A stretch of DNA of 64,000 bases from Dyella sp. C11 (GTDB lineage Bacteria; Pseudomonadota; Gammaproteobacteria; Xanthomonadales; Rhodanobacteraceae): positions 124,001 through 188,000 of the forward strand of contig NZ_QAVX01000007.1 of NCBI RefSeq assembly GCF_003121485.1, written 5' to 3'. Below the pieces are notes generated by a model, which saw only the letters and a list, made by a program, of their open reading frames with translations, was not told the DNA's origin and made no database searches. Shown piece after piece: positions 43,370-53,217 of this stretch. Within the stretch, counting starts at the first letter, position 1, and every line of letters starts with the position of its first letter. The position numbers and the translations under genes were made by a program.

Positions 43370-44581
43370 ATGAAAAAGCGCATTTTGATCATCGGAGCTG
43401 GTTTTGCCGGCATGTGGAGCGCCCTTGCGGCAGCCCGGGCTTCGAGCCTGGCAGGTAGCGCAGGCGATGCGCTGGAGGTGATGGTGCTCGCACCGGAGCC
43501 TCGCTTGCATGTTCGTCCGCGTCTTTACGAGCACGACCTTTCGGGTGTCGCTCCGTCGCTGGACAAGCTGTTCAAACTCGTGGGCGTTCGTTTCATCACC
43601 GGCTATGTTCAGCGCATCCGGGACGTCGATCAGGCCGTGGATTACATCGATGAAAGCGGTGCGTCCGCCACCATGGCGTTTGACCGGCTCGTATTGGCCA
43701 CCGGAAGCAAGCTGCATATGCCTTCCGTGCCCGGTTTGCGCGAGCACGCCTTCAACGTCGACCAGCTCGCCGATGCGGTGAAACTCGAGGCGCACATGCT
43801 GGCACTCGCCAGTCGTCCTACTACCCTCGCGCGCAATACGCTGATCGTGGTGGGCGGTGGATTTACGGGTATCGAGACGGCAGCCGAAATGCCGGCGCGC
43901 ATGCGCTCCATCCTTGGTGCACATGCTGCCGTCAATGTAATCGTCATCGAACAGGCCGATGCCATCGGGCCGGACCTCGGTGCAGGGCCGCGCCCCGTGA
44001 TTGAACAGGCCTTCCGTGAGATGGGGGTTTCCATGCGCCTGGGCACCTCAGTGGCTTCCATTGATGCGCAGGGCGTTGTGACATCCGCTGGCGAGCGCAT
44101 ACCAAGCGAAACCGTCATCTGGACGGCTGGCGTGCGCGCCAACGGCCTCACGGATCACATTGCGGCTGATCGCGATCGTTTCGGTCGCCTGCATGTCACG
44201 CCGGAGATGCGCGTGCAGGGTTCACAAACGGTGTACGCCACTGGCGACGTGGCGATGGCTGCCACCGACGATGCGGGTAATGTGACGATGATGTCATGCC
44301 AGCACGCGATGAACATGGGCCGCTCTGCGGGTCATAACGTTGCCGCCGAACTGCTGGGCCTCCCGATGCTGCCGTATAGCCAGCCCAAATACGTGACCTG
44401 CCTGGATCTTGGCCCCTGGGGCGCCGTCTATACCGAGGGGTGGGATCGCGAAGTGAAATTGGTTGGCGCTGAGGCCAAGGCGCTGAAGCAGAAGATCAAC
44501 ACCGAGTGGATCTATCCGCCGAGCGACGACCGCGAAGAGGCCCTGGCTGCTGCGGATCCCGCTCGTATCGTGGTGGCCTGA
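43370..44581 (+). CDS. NDH-2-like FAD/NAD(P)H oxidoreductase
   Basis: A 403-residue flavoprotein with the FAD motif LIIGAGFAGMWSAL (~5-18), the NAD(P)H motif IVVGGGFTGIETAAE (~165-179) and the third FAD-binding VYATGDVAMA (Asp of FAD O3). Similar to type II NADH dehydrogenases or pyridine nucleotide-disulfide reductases but without the C-terminal membrane helix of Ndh, so a soluble role is possible. It follows the Rrf2 gene and likely belongs to that regulon. ATG 43370 is used (GTCATGAAAAAGCG), preceded by GAAGAG. Confidence 0.9.
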   Translation: MKKRILIIGAGFAGMWSALAAARASSLAGSAGDALEVMVLAPEPRLHVRPRLYEHDLSGVAPSLDKLFKLVGVRFITGYVQRIRDVDQAVDYIDESGASATMAFDRLVLATGSKLHMPSVPGLREHAFNVDQLADAVKLEAHMLALASRPTTLARNTLIVVGGGFTGIETAAEMPARMRSILGAHAAVNVIVIEQADAIGPDLGAGPRPVIEQAFREMGVSMRLGTSVASIDAQGVVTSAGERIPSETVIWTAGVRANGLTDHIAADRDRFGRLHVTPEMRVQGSQTVYATGDVAMAATDDAGNVTMMSCQHAMNMGRSAGHNVAAELLGLPMLPYSQPKYVTCLDLGPWGAVYTEGWDREVKLVGAEAKALKQKINTEWIYPPSDDREEALAAADPARIVVA

Positions 44582-44717
44582 GGAAGTTATGGCTCCGACG
44601 GATCGCGGGCGCGCGTAGCGCAGGCTGAGTGAATTTCCATCAAGGCGGCCGCCGAATGTTCAATGAATTCAGCGGCCGGTTCCCTATGTTTGTGTTGCCT
44701 TGATGGCGACCCAGATG

Positions 44718-44737
44718 CGCGCTCCATGTGGAGCGCG
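44718..44737. terminator. Hairpin between flavoprotein and cupin genes
   Basis: CGCGCTCCA, loop TG, TGGAGCGCG, followed by TTT, in the 222-bp gap. A second, weaker pair (GGCGGCCGC/GCGGCC) lies at about 44644-44685. Terminator function is uncertain. Confidence 0.4.
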
Positions 44738-44803
44738 TTTCGACGCCCTGTGCTGGCGTTGGCTGTCGCCTCGGGGCCATGTCGACTTGCTACGGAGTGT
44801 CCC

Positions 44804-45232
44804 ATGAAGAAACAGCTTTGTTTGCTGGCTGCCCTATTTGCCATCTCCCTCGCTTGCCTTGCCGATACCGTTCCGGCGACCACGGGGCATGCAAGCCAGG
44901 AAACCGTGCAGCCCGCGTTCGCGCACGCGCTTCCTAACGCCCCTGGGAAAAAGCTTGTTGGTGTACTGGTGACCTACACGCCTGGCGGAACGTCCAAACC
45001 GCACCGGCACGGAGACGCATTCGTGGTGGGTTACGTACTCAGTGGCGAGATACGTAGCCAGCTAGCGGACGGCAGCTCACGGGTTTATCACGCCGGTGAG
45101 AGCTGGAGCGAAAGCCCTGGCGCGCACCACGTAGTCAGCGAGAACGCGAGCAAGACCGAGCCAGCAAGCTTGCTGGCCATTTTTGTGGTCGATGCGAACC
45201 AGAAGGATCTGGTGACCTACGACACACCTTGA
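44804..45232 (+). CDS. Exported cupin protein
   Basis: A 142-residue single cupin barrel with a signal peptide (MKKQLCLLAALFAISLACLA, cleavage ~20-21). Cupin motif 1 reads SKPHRHGDAFVVGYVLSGE (metal His-His-Asp/Glu) and motif 2 has SPGAHHVVSENAS. The family binds a metal and small ligand; function unknown. A possible lipobox (SLAC) near residue 17 leaves export as a lipoprotein open. It precedes aceE by 13 bp and is probably co-transcribed with it. Confidence 0.85.
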   Translation: MKKQLCLLAALFAISLACLADTVPATTGHASQETVQPAFAHALPNAPGKKLVGVLVTYTPGGTSKPHRHGDAFVVGYVLSGEIRSQLADGSSRVYHAGESWSESPGAHHVVSENASKTEPASLLAIFVVDANQKDLVTYDTP

Positions 45233-45245
45233 GTCGGTATAGGCC

Positions 45246-47939
45246 ATGGAAAAAGAAAGTGCGCCCAGCCCCAGTGATATCGATCCTTCCGAGACCAGTG
45301 AATGGGTTGAATCGTTAGGTGCGGTGATCCATCACGATGGGCCTGATCGGGCTCGTTATCTGCTGGATCGAATGATCAATTCAGCACGTCGCGTGGGCAC
45401 GTTGCTGCCGTTGCAAACGGCCAGCGACTATGTGAACACCATTCCTGCGGGCAGTGAAGTGCCTAGTCCTGGTGATGCCGCGATGGAGTGGCGCATACGG
45501 TCCATCATTCGATGGAACGCCATGGCCATGGTCGTGCGAGCCAACAGGAAGCCCGGTGATCTGGGCGGCCATATCTCCAGCTTTGCTTCGTCCGCCACCC
45601 TGTACGACGTGGGCTTCAACCACTTCTTTCGTGCGCCGAGCCAAGGACATCCTGGCGACCTGATTTTTACTCAGGGACACTCAAGCCCAGGCATCTATGC
45701 CAGGTCCTTCCTTGAGGGGCGAATCAGTGCCGAACAGCTTGACCTGTTCCGCATGGAAGTGGCCGGAGCCGGGAAAGGGCTCTCCTCGTATCCACACCCC
45801 TGGTTGATGCCTGATTACTGGCAGGTGGCCACCGTGTCGATGGGGCTTGGGCCTATTCAAGCCATCTACCAGGCGCATTTCTGGAAGTACCTGGAGCACC
45901 GCGGGCTGATTGCCCCCAGCGACAGGAAGGTCTGGTGCTTCCTGGGTGACGGCGAGCTGGACGAGCCAGAATCTCTGGGTGCGATTTCACTCGCTGGTCG
46001 CGAAAACCTGGACAACCTCATTTTCGTCGTCAACTGCAATCTCCAGCGGTTGGATGGCCCGGTGCGGGGCAACGGCAAAATCATCCAGGAGGCTGAGGGT
46101 GCCTTTGTTGGCGCAGGCTGGAACGCGATCAAGGTGATCTGGGGCGCTCGATGGGATCCGCTACTTGAACGCGATACGTCCGGGCGGCTTAGGCAACTGA
46201 TGATGGAAACCGTGGACGGTGACTATCAGGCGTTCAAGGCATTGGGCGGCGCCTATACGCGCGAACATTTCTTTGGTCGGTATCCGGAGACAGCAGCACT
46301 GGTCGCTGACATGTCCGATGAGGATCTCGAGCACTTAAATCGTGGCGGCCACGATCCGCAAAAGGTCTATGCGGCCTACCACGCAGCTGTTCATACCGAA
46401 GGGCAACCTACGGTGATTCTGGCCAAGACCGTGAAGGGCTATGGCATGGGTGAGGCGCTGCAGGCGCAAAACCCCACCCACAACAAGAAAAAGATGGACG
46501 ATGACGCGATACGCCTTCTGCGTGATCGCTTGCGCATTCCCATTCCCGACAGTGAGCTGGCCGACGTTCCGTATTACCACCCAGGTGAGGACTCGCCCGA
46601 GGTGCGGTACATCAAGGAGCGCCGGCAGAAGCTTGGTGGTTTTCTCCCTCAGCGCCGACGCAAGGCGGACGAGACCCTGAAGGCACCGGACCTTTCGGCA
46701 TTCGAACAGATAACGCAAGGCACGGGAGATCGTGAAGTCTCCACCACCATGGCGTTTGTCCGCGGTGTAAACCTGCTGTTGCGTGATCAAGCGCTTGGCC
46801 CGCGCCTGGTGCCCGTGATTGCGGACGAGGCGCGTACATTCGGTATGGAAGGACTATTCCGGCAGATTGGTATCTATGCGCCTTTCGGGCAGAAGTATCG
46901 TCCGCAGGATGCAGACCAACTTCTGTATTACCGCGAAGACAAGCAAGGCCAGGTGCTGCAGGAAGGCATTTCCGAGGCCGGTGGTATGTCCGCATGGATT
47001 GCCGCGGGCACAAGCTACAGCGTCAGCAACGTGGCCATGTTGCCACTCTTCTTCTATTACGCCATGTTCGGCTTTCAGCGTGTGGGTGACCTTTGCTGGG
47101 CTGCGGCAGACATGCGTGCACGCGGCTTTCTTGTGGGCGGCACATCCGGACGAACAACTATCAATGGCGAAGGACTTCAGCATGAAGATGGCCATTCGCA
47201 TCTCATGTCCGGGGCCATCCCTAATGTCGTCTCGTACGACCCGACGTTCTCGTATGAAGTGGCCGTGATCCTGCAGGATGGCGTGCGCCGGATGATGCAG
47301 GAGCAGGAGGACGTGTACTACTACGTCACCGTCCTCAATGAAAATTACCCTCATCCCGATATGCCGGCAGGAAGCGCCGATGGCATTCTCAAGGGCATGT
47401 ACCTCTTCAAGGATGCCGGCGAGCCCATTGCAGGAGAAAAGCGGGTGCAGCTGCTTGGGGCGGGAGCGATTCTTCGCGAAGTCATCGCTGCGGCGCAGCT
47501 GCTTGAAAAGGATTTCGGTGTGCGCGCGGATGTCTGGTCGGTGCCCAGTTTCAGCGAGGTGCGACGGGACGGCTATGACGTCGAACGATGGAACCGCTTG
47601 CACCGCGATCAGTCAGCACGTGTTTCATATGTCGCTGGATTGCTGCAGGGCAGGGACGGGCCCATTGTCGCAGCGACAGACTACGTGCGCGCGCTACCAG
47701 ATCAGATTCGACCATTCTTGCCTGCAGGTCGGCACTACACGGTACTGGGTACAGACGGCTTCGGTCGCAGTGATACCCGCGCTAATCTTCGTGCTTTTTT
47801 TGAGGTTGACCGGTTTTGGATTGCGCACGCTGCCTTGGATGCGCTGGTTGCCAACGGGCAGATGGATCATGGTGAGCTTGGGCGCGCCATGAAGCTCTAT
47901 GGCATCAATCCCAGCAAGCCAGAGCCATGGACGCAATGA
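45246..47939 (+). CDS. aceE: Pyruvate dehydrogenase E1, homodimeric AceE type
   Basis: Large single-chain E1 of 897 residues, close to E. coli AceE (887). Features: GHISSFASSATLYDVGFNHFF near 107-127, ThDP motif GDGELDEPES...NCNLQRLDGPVRGNG, SYPHPW with the active-site His and the C-terminal GRSDTRANLRAFFEVD. Unlike the housekeeping arrangement, no aceF or lpd gene follows, so E2 and E3 would have to come from elsewhere. It ends up in a cluster with Rrf2, flavoprotein and cupin genes. Codon use is less GC-biased than in pdhA-C. ATG 45246 is used. Confidence 0.93.
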   Translation: MEKESAPSPSDIDPSETSEWVESLGAVIHHDGPDRARYLLDRMINSARRVGTLLPLQTASDYVNTIPAGSEVPSPGDAAMEWRIRSIIRWNAMAMVVRANRKPGDLGGHISSFASSATLYDVGFNHFFRAPSQGHPGDLIFTQGHSSPGIYARSFLEGRISAEQLDLFRMEVAGAGKGLSSYPHPWLMPDYWQVATVSMGLGPIQAIYQAHFWKYLEHRGLIAPSDRKVWCFLGDGELDEPESLGAISLAGRENLDNLIFVVNCNLQRLDGPVRGNGKIIQEAEGAFVGAGWNAIKVIWGARWDPLLERDTSGRLRQLMMETVDGDYQAFKALGGAYTREHFFGRYPETAALVADMSDEDLEHLNRGGHDPQKVYAAYHAAVHTEGQPTVILAKTVKGYGMGEALQAQNPTHNKKKMDDDAIRLLRDRLRIPIPDSELADVPYYHPGEDSPEVRYIKERRQKLGGFLPQRRRKADETLKAPDLSAFEQITQGTGDREVSTTMAFVRGVNLLLRDQALGPRLVPVIADEARTFGMEGLFRQIGIYAPFGQKYRPQDADQLLYYREDKQGQVLQEGISEAGGMSAWIAAGTSYSVSNVAMLPLFFYYAMFGFQRVGDLCWAAADMRARGFLVGGTSGRTTINGEGLQHEDGHSHLMSGAIPNVVSYDPTFSYEVAVILQDGVRRMMQEQEDVYYYVTVLNENYPHPDMPAGSADGILKGMYLFKDAGEPIAGEKRVQLLGAGAILREVIAAAQLLEKDFGVRADVWSVPSFSEVRRDGYDVERWNRLHRDQSARVSYVAGLLQGRDGPIVAATDYVRALPDQIRPFLPAGRHYTVLGTDGFGRSDTRANLRAFFEVDRFWIAHAALDALVANGQMDHGELGRAMKLYGINPSKPEPWTQ

Positions 47940-48027
47940 CATCGGCGTTGCGATTGACTGGCGTCGAATTCACCGCTCGAAGCAGCGTGAAGACAACGTC
48001 CCAGCGGTAGTTAGAATGTACAAGTTT

Positions 48028-48044
48028 TCCAGTGTCTAGCTGGA
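48028..48044. promoter_or_regulatory. Inverted repeat before the efflux operon
   Basis: TCCAG-TGTCTAG-CTGGA in the 178-bp gap between aceE and the efflux genes, about 75 bp before the outer-membrane factor start. A TAGAAT 15 bp upstream (48012) resembles a -10 box. Possible repressor site. Confidence 0.35.
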
Positions 48045-48117
48045 TAGTGTTGGTAGCCATGCCGGGTCGCACATACGAGCGACGAGCCAGGCATTTGAAC
48101 CCGATGGCGCCGATGCA

Positions 48118-49581
48118 ATGTTCAGACAAAGATCTCTGGTTGTGCTCGGATTTCCCTTGCTGCTGGCGGCTTGCGTCAGCAGCAAGGGCCTTCATCCGCA
48201 ATCGGCTCTGCTACAACCATCCGATGTGCATGCAGCAGCCGAGCTTAAGCAGCTGCGCACTGCCGAGGCTTCGTGGCCAGCGCCGAATTGGTGGACAGGC
48301 TTTGGCGACGAACAGCTCAATGAACTGATCGCTCGCGCGCTCGCGAATAACCCAGATGTCGCGATCGCCGATGCGCATCTTCGCGAAGCTCGCGCAAGAG
48401 TGGAATTTGCTGACGCGGCGCGTGGTCCTGATATCAATGCAACGGCGCAAGCTGCTGGCATGTACCTCCCCACGACATTGCCGCCCCCTGTGGGCATCGG
48501 TCACTACATACTTGAAAAACATGTCGACGCCGGGCTTCACTGGGACCTTGACCTATGGGGTGGCAAACGCGCTGCATGGGAAGCTGCGCTGGGGCGGACG
48601 CAAGTAGTCGAAGCCGAGCGACAAGCCACGCTGATCGCGGTGTCCACCAACGTCGCCAGACTGTACCTGCAGCTTGGTCATGCCTTCATTACATTGGACA
48701 TAGCCAACCAGGAGCTGGATCGCGCGACACATAGTCAGGCATTGACGCGCCAGCGTGTGAATGCAGGTATCGACGGTAATACGCAGTTACGGCTGATCGA
48801 TGCAGAGGTAGCCAGCGACCGCGAGCGTGTAACGGCCTCTGCGCGTGACATTGAGGCAAAGCGCTCCGCCTTGGCCGTGCTGCTTGGTGAAGGACCCGAC
48901 AGTGGCTTGGTGTTGCAGCGCCCGAGGGCACTTGCTCCACTCGACGTAGCGGTTCCATCCACCCTCCCTGTCGAGTTGATTGGGCGACGAGCAGACCTGA
49001 CGGCCGCGCGCTGGCAGGTCGAAGCTTCATCGAAGGATATCGTCGAGGCGAAGGCAGAGTTCGTGCCGAATGTCAGTCTCGGTGTATTGGCAGGCTTCGT
49101 TGCACTCGGCGGAACGAATGTGTTTCAGCTGCCGGCGCGGTTCTACCAAGTGGCGCCTTCAGTGAGCCTTCCCATCTACGACGGTGGTCGCCGACGCGCC
49201 GAGCTCTCCAGCCGGGACGCCCAGTATGACGTGGCCGTAGCCCAATATAACGCGACGCTCATTCGCTCCATCAATGAAGTCACTGACCAATTGTCCGCCC
49301 TTCAATCGCTTGACCAGCAGGTGGTCGAACAGCAGGCGGCCTATCTGGCCTCCGGCGATGCGTGGAAGCTTGCCGAGCAGCGGTATCGCGCAGGCGTAGG
49401 CAGCTTCCTGGACACATTGGTGGCGCGTCAGCAGCTGTTGGTGGCCGAACGCCATCGAGCAGATCTACTCGCTCAACAAGTGGATAGCTCCATCTTGCTG
49501 GTTCAGGCCCTGGGCGGAGGATATCGCCCTGGCAGCAACCAAGCCCCGTCCCTTTCGGAAAATCTGCGAGGAACGCCATGA
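48118..49581 (+). CDS. NodT-family outer-membrane efflux factor
   Basis: A 487-residue TolC-like outer membrane channel. Signal with lipobox LLLAAC (Cys ~19), so the protein is lipidated, as in OprM/NodT types. Two OEP repeats follow with the WWTGFGDEQLNELIARALANNPD motif and LFGRRADLTAARWQVEASSKDIVEAKAEFVPN-like halves, and coiled coils between. ATG 48118; the stop overlaps the emrA ATG by four bases. It forms the outer part of a tripartite pump with the next two genes. Confidence 0.93.
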   Translation: MFRQRSLVVLGFPLLLAACVSSKGLHPQSALLQPSDVHAAAELKQLRTAEASWPAPNWWTGFGDEQLNELIARALANNPDVAIADAHLREARARVEFADAARGPDINATAQAAGMYLPTTLPPPVGIGHYILEKHVDAGLHWDLDLWGGKRAAWEAALGRTQVVEAERQATLIAVSTNVARLYLQLGHAFITLDIANQELDRATHSQALTRQRVNAGIDGNTQLRLIDAEVASDRERVTASARDIEAKRSALAVLLGEGPDSGLVLQRPRALAPLDVAVPSTLPVELIGRRADLTAARWQVEASSKDIVEAKAEFVPNVSLGVLAGFVALGGTNVFQLPARFYQVAPSVSLPIYDGGRRRAELSSRDAQYDVAVAQYNATLIRSINEVTDQLSALQSLDQQVVEQQAAYLASGDAWKLAEQRYRAGVGSFLDTLVARQQLLVAERHRADLLAQQVDSSILLVQALGGGYRPGSNQAPSLSENLRGTP

Positions 49582-50777
49582 GCGGCGAACCAGAGTCCAC
49601 CAACGTAGCATCAACCACGTCTTCTCCTCGCCGTCGCTGGCTGATGCGTGGCGTGCTGTTGCTTGTAGTGATAGGCGCGATAGGTGGCGTGATTTGGTAT
49701 CTCGCCATTGGGCGTTGGCATGAAGGCACCGATGATGCCTACGTCAGCGGCAATATCGTGCAAATCACATCACAAGTGACAGGCACCGTGACATTGATTG
49801 GTGCGGACGATGGCGACCTCGTGCACAAGGGTGACTTGCTGGTGCGCCTGGACCGGGCGGATGCAGACGTGGCACTGGAGCGCGCCAAGGCGGATCTGGC
49901 GAGTACTGTGCGTCGCGTGCGCGGTCTATATACCAATGCATCTGGTGCTGCGTCAGAAGTGGCGTTAAGCAGGGTCGCACTGGATCGCGCCAAGAAGGAC
50001 TACGAGCGTCGTCGTGACCTGGCCAAGTCAGGCGCAATTTCCAGTGAGGAGCTCGCCCACGCCCAGGACACCTTGCTGTCTGCCGAGAATGCGTTGGCCA
50101 CCGCGGCGCAGCGCTTTAGTACCAGCAAGGTTCTTGTTGACGATACCGTAGTTGCATCGCATCCGGATGTGCTGGCTGCCGCTGCGAGGCTGCGCGCAAG
50201 TTATCTGGATGACGTACGCACCGACATCCTAGCTCCTGTGACTGGCTACGTAGCCAAACGCAGTGTGCAACTGGGACAGCGCTCGCAGCCTGGCAATGCG
50301 CTGATGGCTGTCGTGCCGCTGCGCGAAGTCTGGGTGGATGCCAATTTCAAGGAAACCCAGCTGCTGCATATGCGCATTGGGCAGCCAGTTTCGGTGAAGG
50401 CTGATGTCTACGGGGGCGAGGTTGACTACGAGGCCGTAATCCAGAGTCTTGGCGTAGGAACGGGTAGTGCTTTTTCTCTTCTTCCGGCGCAAAACGCGAC
50501 GGGTAACTGGATCAAGATCGTCCAGCGCATTCCCGTGCGCGTGCGCTTTATCAAGCCGGAGCAACTGGATGCCCATCCCCTGCGGATAGGCGTGTCAACG
50601 GTTGTGGAGGTAAATCTGCATGATCAAACCGGTGCTTGGCTTCCTGCACAAAGCCCTGCCGTTCCCATTCTTTCCACGGATATCTACCAACGGCAGCTGG
50701 CTGACGCCCAGGCGTTGATTGACGGCATCGTCCACGCCAATACCCCGGTTGGCAGCGCGGCATCCGGCACGAACTGA
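49578..50777 (+). CDS. emrA: EmrA/HlyD-family membrane fusion protein
   Basis: Periplasmic adaptor, 399 residues, with one N-terminal TM (LLLVVIGAIGGVIWYLAI, ~25-42). Then come a lipoyl-type half motif (TDDAYVSGNIVQITSQVTGTV), a long coiled coil (~100-205) and the second half (ILAPVTGYVAKRSVQLGQ), finishing in a beta-barrel region with VDANFKETQL. These are EmrA features. It joins the inner-membrane pump EmrB to the outer-membrane factor. The four-base overlap with the previous gene shows coupling. Confidence 0.93.
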   Translation: MSGEPESTNVASTTSSPRRRWLMRGVLLLVVIGAIGGVIWYLAIGRWHEGTDDAYVSGNIVQITSQVTGTVTLIGADDGDLVHKGDLLVRLDRADADVALERAKADLASTVRRVRGLYTNASGAASEVALSRVALDRAKKDYERRRDLAKSGAISSEELAHAQDTLLSAENALATAAQRFSTSKVLVDDTVVASHPDVLAAAARLRASYLDDVRTDILAPVTGYVAKRSVQLGQRSQPGNALMAVVPLREVWVDANFKETQLLHMRIGQPVSVKADVYGGEVDYEAVIQSLGVGTGSAFSLLPAQNATGNWIKIVQRIPVRVRFIKPEQLDAHPLRIGVSTVVEVNLHDQTGAWLPAQSPAVPILSTDIYQRQLADAQALIDGIVHANTPVGSAASGTN

Positions 50778-50816
50778 CCTCGTCTTGAACGAACTATCAC
50801 CGCAACGTGAGCGATC

Positions 50817-52337
50817 ATGAGCGAACCATTCCGACCACCCAATCTCGCGCTGGCGACGCTCAGCCTGTCGCTCGCTACGTTCATGCAGGTGCTCGACACC
50901 ACGATTGCCAACGTCTCCCTTCCGACGATTGCCGGCAACCTTGGAGTGAGCGCGAATCAAAGTACGTGGGTTATCACATCGTTCGCAGTGAGCAACGCTA
51001 TCGCGCTTCCGCTTACGGGGTTCATGACGCGACGATTTGGTGAGACGCGCCTGTTCGTATGGTCGACGCTGCTCTTTTCCCTGGCGTCGTTCCTGTGTGG
51101 AACTGCTCAGACGATGAGCATGCTTATCCTGTTTCGCGCGTTACAGGGAGCCGTTGCCGGGCCGATGTATCCAATTACGCAGAGCCTGCTCATTTCGATA
51201 TACCCGCCACACAAACGCGGCATGGCGCTGGCTCTTTTTGCCATGGTTACCGTGGTGGCGCCAATCGCTGGACCCATTCTTGGCGGGTGGATTACCGATG
51301 ACTACACCTGGCCGTGGATCTTCTTCATCAACGTGCCTATCGGTATCTTTGCCAGTCTCACGGTCGCCTCGCAGATGAAGGGGCGAGTGGAGCCTACCAG
51401 TCGACCGAAGGTGGACTATGTCGGGCTCATCACGCTGGTTATCGGTGTGGGGACGTTGCAGGTCGTGCTGGATAAGGGGAATGACGAAGACTGGTTCAAC
51501 TCCACGTTTATCGTGGAAATGGCCATTGTCTCGGCTATCGCTATCGCCGTCTTCCTTATCTGGGAGCTTACCGATAAGGAGCCGATCGTTAATCTGAGGC
51601 TGTTCCGGCATCGAAATTTCAGCATGGGCACATTGGCGTTGGTACTCGGCTACGCTGCGTTCTTTGCGATCAACGTGCTTGTGCCGCAGTGGCTGCAGCG
51701 CAATCTGGGGTACACAGCGACGTGGGCGGGTTTTGCGACGGCGCCGCTGGGCATTTTGCCCGTGATACTTACGCCCTTTGTTGGTCGCTACGCGCCACGT
51801 TTCGATCTGCGCGCACTCGCCGGCTTCGCCTTCCTCGTGCTTGGAGGGACCTGCCTGATGCGATCCTATTTCTATATAGGCATCGATTTTCGCCACGTTG
51901 CGCTGGTGCAGCTTTTGCAGGGCCTGGGCGTCGCATTCTTCTTCGCGCCGGTGCTGACCATTCTCCTCTCTGACCTTGCCCCGACGGAGATAGCCGATGG
52001 TGCGGGACTGGCAACATTCTTGCGCACCTTAGGGGCCAGTTTTGCCGCATCACTGACCAACTTCTTATGGGATCACCGGGCCATCGTGCATCACGAACGC
52101 CTGGGTGAGCATGTCACCGTTTACGACCCCTCGACCGTAGCAGCGATGTCCGACCTGGGTGGCAAACAGGATGCTATAGCCATGATCAACCAGACCATCA
52201 CCCAGCAGGCCTACCAGCTGTCGTTCAATGAGGTATTTCACCTGCTGGGATGGATATTTCTTGCACTGATCGCTGTTGTCTGGCTGGCCAAGCCACCGTT
52301 CGAACCCAAGGCGGGCATGGCATCGGGCGGTCACTGA
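50817..52337 (+). CDS. emrB: EmrB-type DHA2 multidrug exporter
   Basis: Proton-driven 14-helix inner-membrane exporter, 506 residues. DHA2 motifs: FMQVLDTTIANVSLPTIAG in TM1, TRRFGETRLF motif A, GPILGGWITDDYTWPWIFFINVPIG motif C in TM5. Long C-terminal tail ends ...KPPFEPKAGMASGGH. With the two preceding genes it gives a complete tripartite pump for hydrophobic toxicants; actual substrates unknown. A 39-bp gap after emrA. Convergent with the AraC gene at 52361. Confidence 0.94.
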   Translation: MSEPFRPPNLALATLSLSLATFMQVLDTTIANVSLPTIAGNLGVSANQSTWVITSFAVSNAIALPLTGFMTRRFGETRLFVWSTLLFSLASFLCGTAQTMSMLILFRALQGAVAGPMYPITQSLLISIYPPHKRGMALALFAMVTVVAPIAGPILGGWITDDYTWPWIFFINVPIGIFASLTVASQMKGRVEPTSRPKVDYVGLITLVIGVGTLQVVLDKGNDEDWFNSTFIVEMAIVSAIAIAVFLIWELTDKEPIVNLRLFRHRNFSMGTLALVLGYAAFFAINVLVPQWLQRNLGYTATWAGFATAPLGILPVILTPFVGRYAPRFDLRALAGFAFLVLGGTCLMRSYFYIGIDFRHVALVQLLQGLGVAFFFAPVLTILLSDLAPTEIADGAGLATFLRTLGASFAASLTNFLWDHRAIVHHERLGEHVTVYDPSTVAAMSDLGGKQDAIAMINQTITQQAYQLSFNEVFHLLGWIFLALIAVVWLAKPPFEPKAGMASGGH

Positions 52338-52360
52338 TCGTCCGCGGTGAAGTTGATGCG

Positions 52361-53212
52361 TTACAGGTCGCCATTCTCTCCGCTACCTGCGCCATCTCGG
52401 GCCAGTCGCCGCGCTTCGGCAGGCGATCTTCCGCGTAAACGCCGGAAGGATTTCGCGAAATGGGAAGGGTCCTTGAATCCTGCGCGCTTGCCGATTTCCG
52501 CAAGGGAAAGAATGGAAAGATTCGGAGAGGCCAGCATGCGCTCAGCCAACCGGATGCGCGCATGGACCAGCAGCACTCCAAAGTTATCGCCTCTGTTGGC
52601 TAGCGCGCGATGCAATGTGCGTGCCGACACGCCAAGGTTGCGTGAGACATCGGCAACCGAGAGCGTGGCTTCCGAACATCGTTCTTGTATGCGGGCCCGA
52701 GCGCGCTCACAGAGGTCATTGGGCAGCATGAACGGCTTGGCTCCCGGCAAATCCCTCTCGGCAATGAGGGCCAGCAGGGTGCCAATCTGTTCGGCCAGCG
52801 CTGCGGGTGAGACTGGGCCCGAGCGAACAAGATCCAACGTCCACTGCGCCAGGAAGGCATTCAACGCCTCGCTCCATTTGCAGGGGGCGCGCGTGGGCTC
52901 GCCCAGCAGTCGTCGCGGGGACTGAACTCGGGCAAGCAGCCAGTCGGTAGGGACATTCCAATGCATGATTCCCGCAGACTGTTCTATGGAGAATCGCTTG
53001 AAATCGCGTTCATCGAGCAGGACGGCTTCGCCGGTGCTGAGGACTCGATGTTTCACGCCGGGGAGCATGCGAGGCACCCCGTGGTTGAATAGCAGATGGT
53101 GGCGCTCCCCCACAGTAGAGCCTCTCTCTTGAGAGGGAGTCTTGCCTGCAGGTGTTCTATAAACGAACGTCAACGGGCCTGCGGCGACGCTGTACATACC
53201 CGTGTCTGGCAT
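52361..53212 (-). CDS. AraC-family regulator (second of the region)
   Basis: A 283-residue regulator with the two-HTH domain at the C-terminus: LSVADVSRNLGVSARTLHRALANRGDNFGVLLVHARI and LAEIGKRAGFKDPSHFAKSFRRLRGRSPAEARR. The N-terminal ~170 residues hold a ligand-type region like AraC_binding_2. It ends 23 bp past the convergent emrB and starts five bases after the stop of the next AraC gene, so the pair is one transcript. It is a likely controller of the efflux operon, but that is inference. Confidence 0.92.
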   Translation of the reverse strand: MPDTGMYSVAAGPLTFVYRTPAGKTPSQERGSTVGERHHLLFNHGVPRMLPGVKHRVLSTGEAVLLDERDFKRFSIEQSAGIMHWNVPTDWLLARVQSPRRLLGEPTRAPCKWSEALNAFLAQWTLDLVRSGPVSPAALAEQIGTLLALIAERDLPGAKPFMLPNDLCERARARIQERCSEATLSVADVSRNLGVSARTLHRALANRGDNFGVLLVHARIRLAERMLASPNLSILSLAEIGKRAGFKDPSHFAKSFRRLRGRSPAEARRLARDGAGSGENGDL

Positions 53213-53217
53213 GAGGA

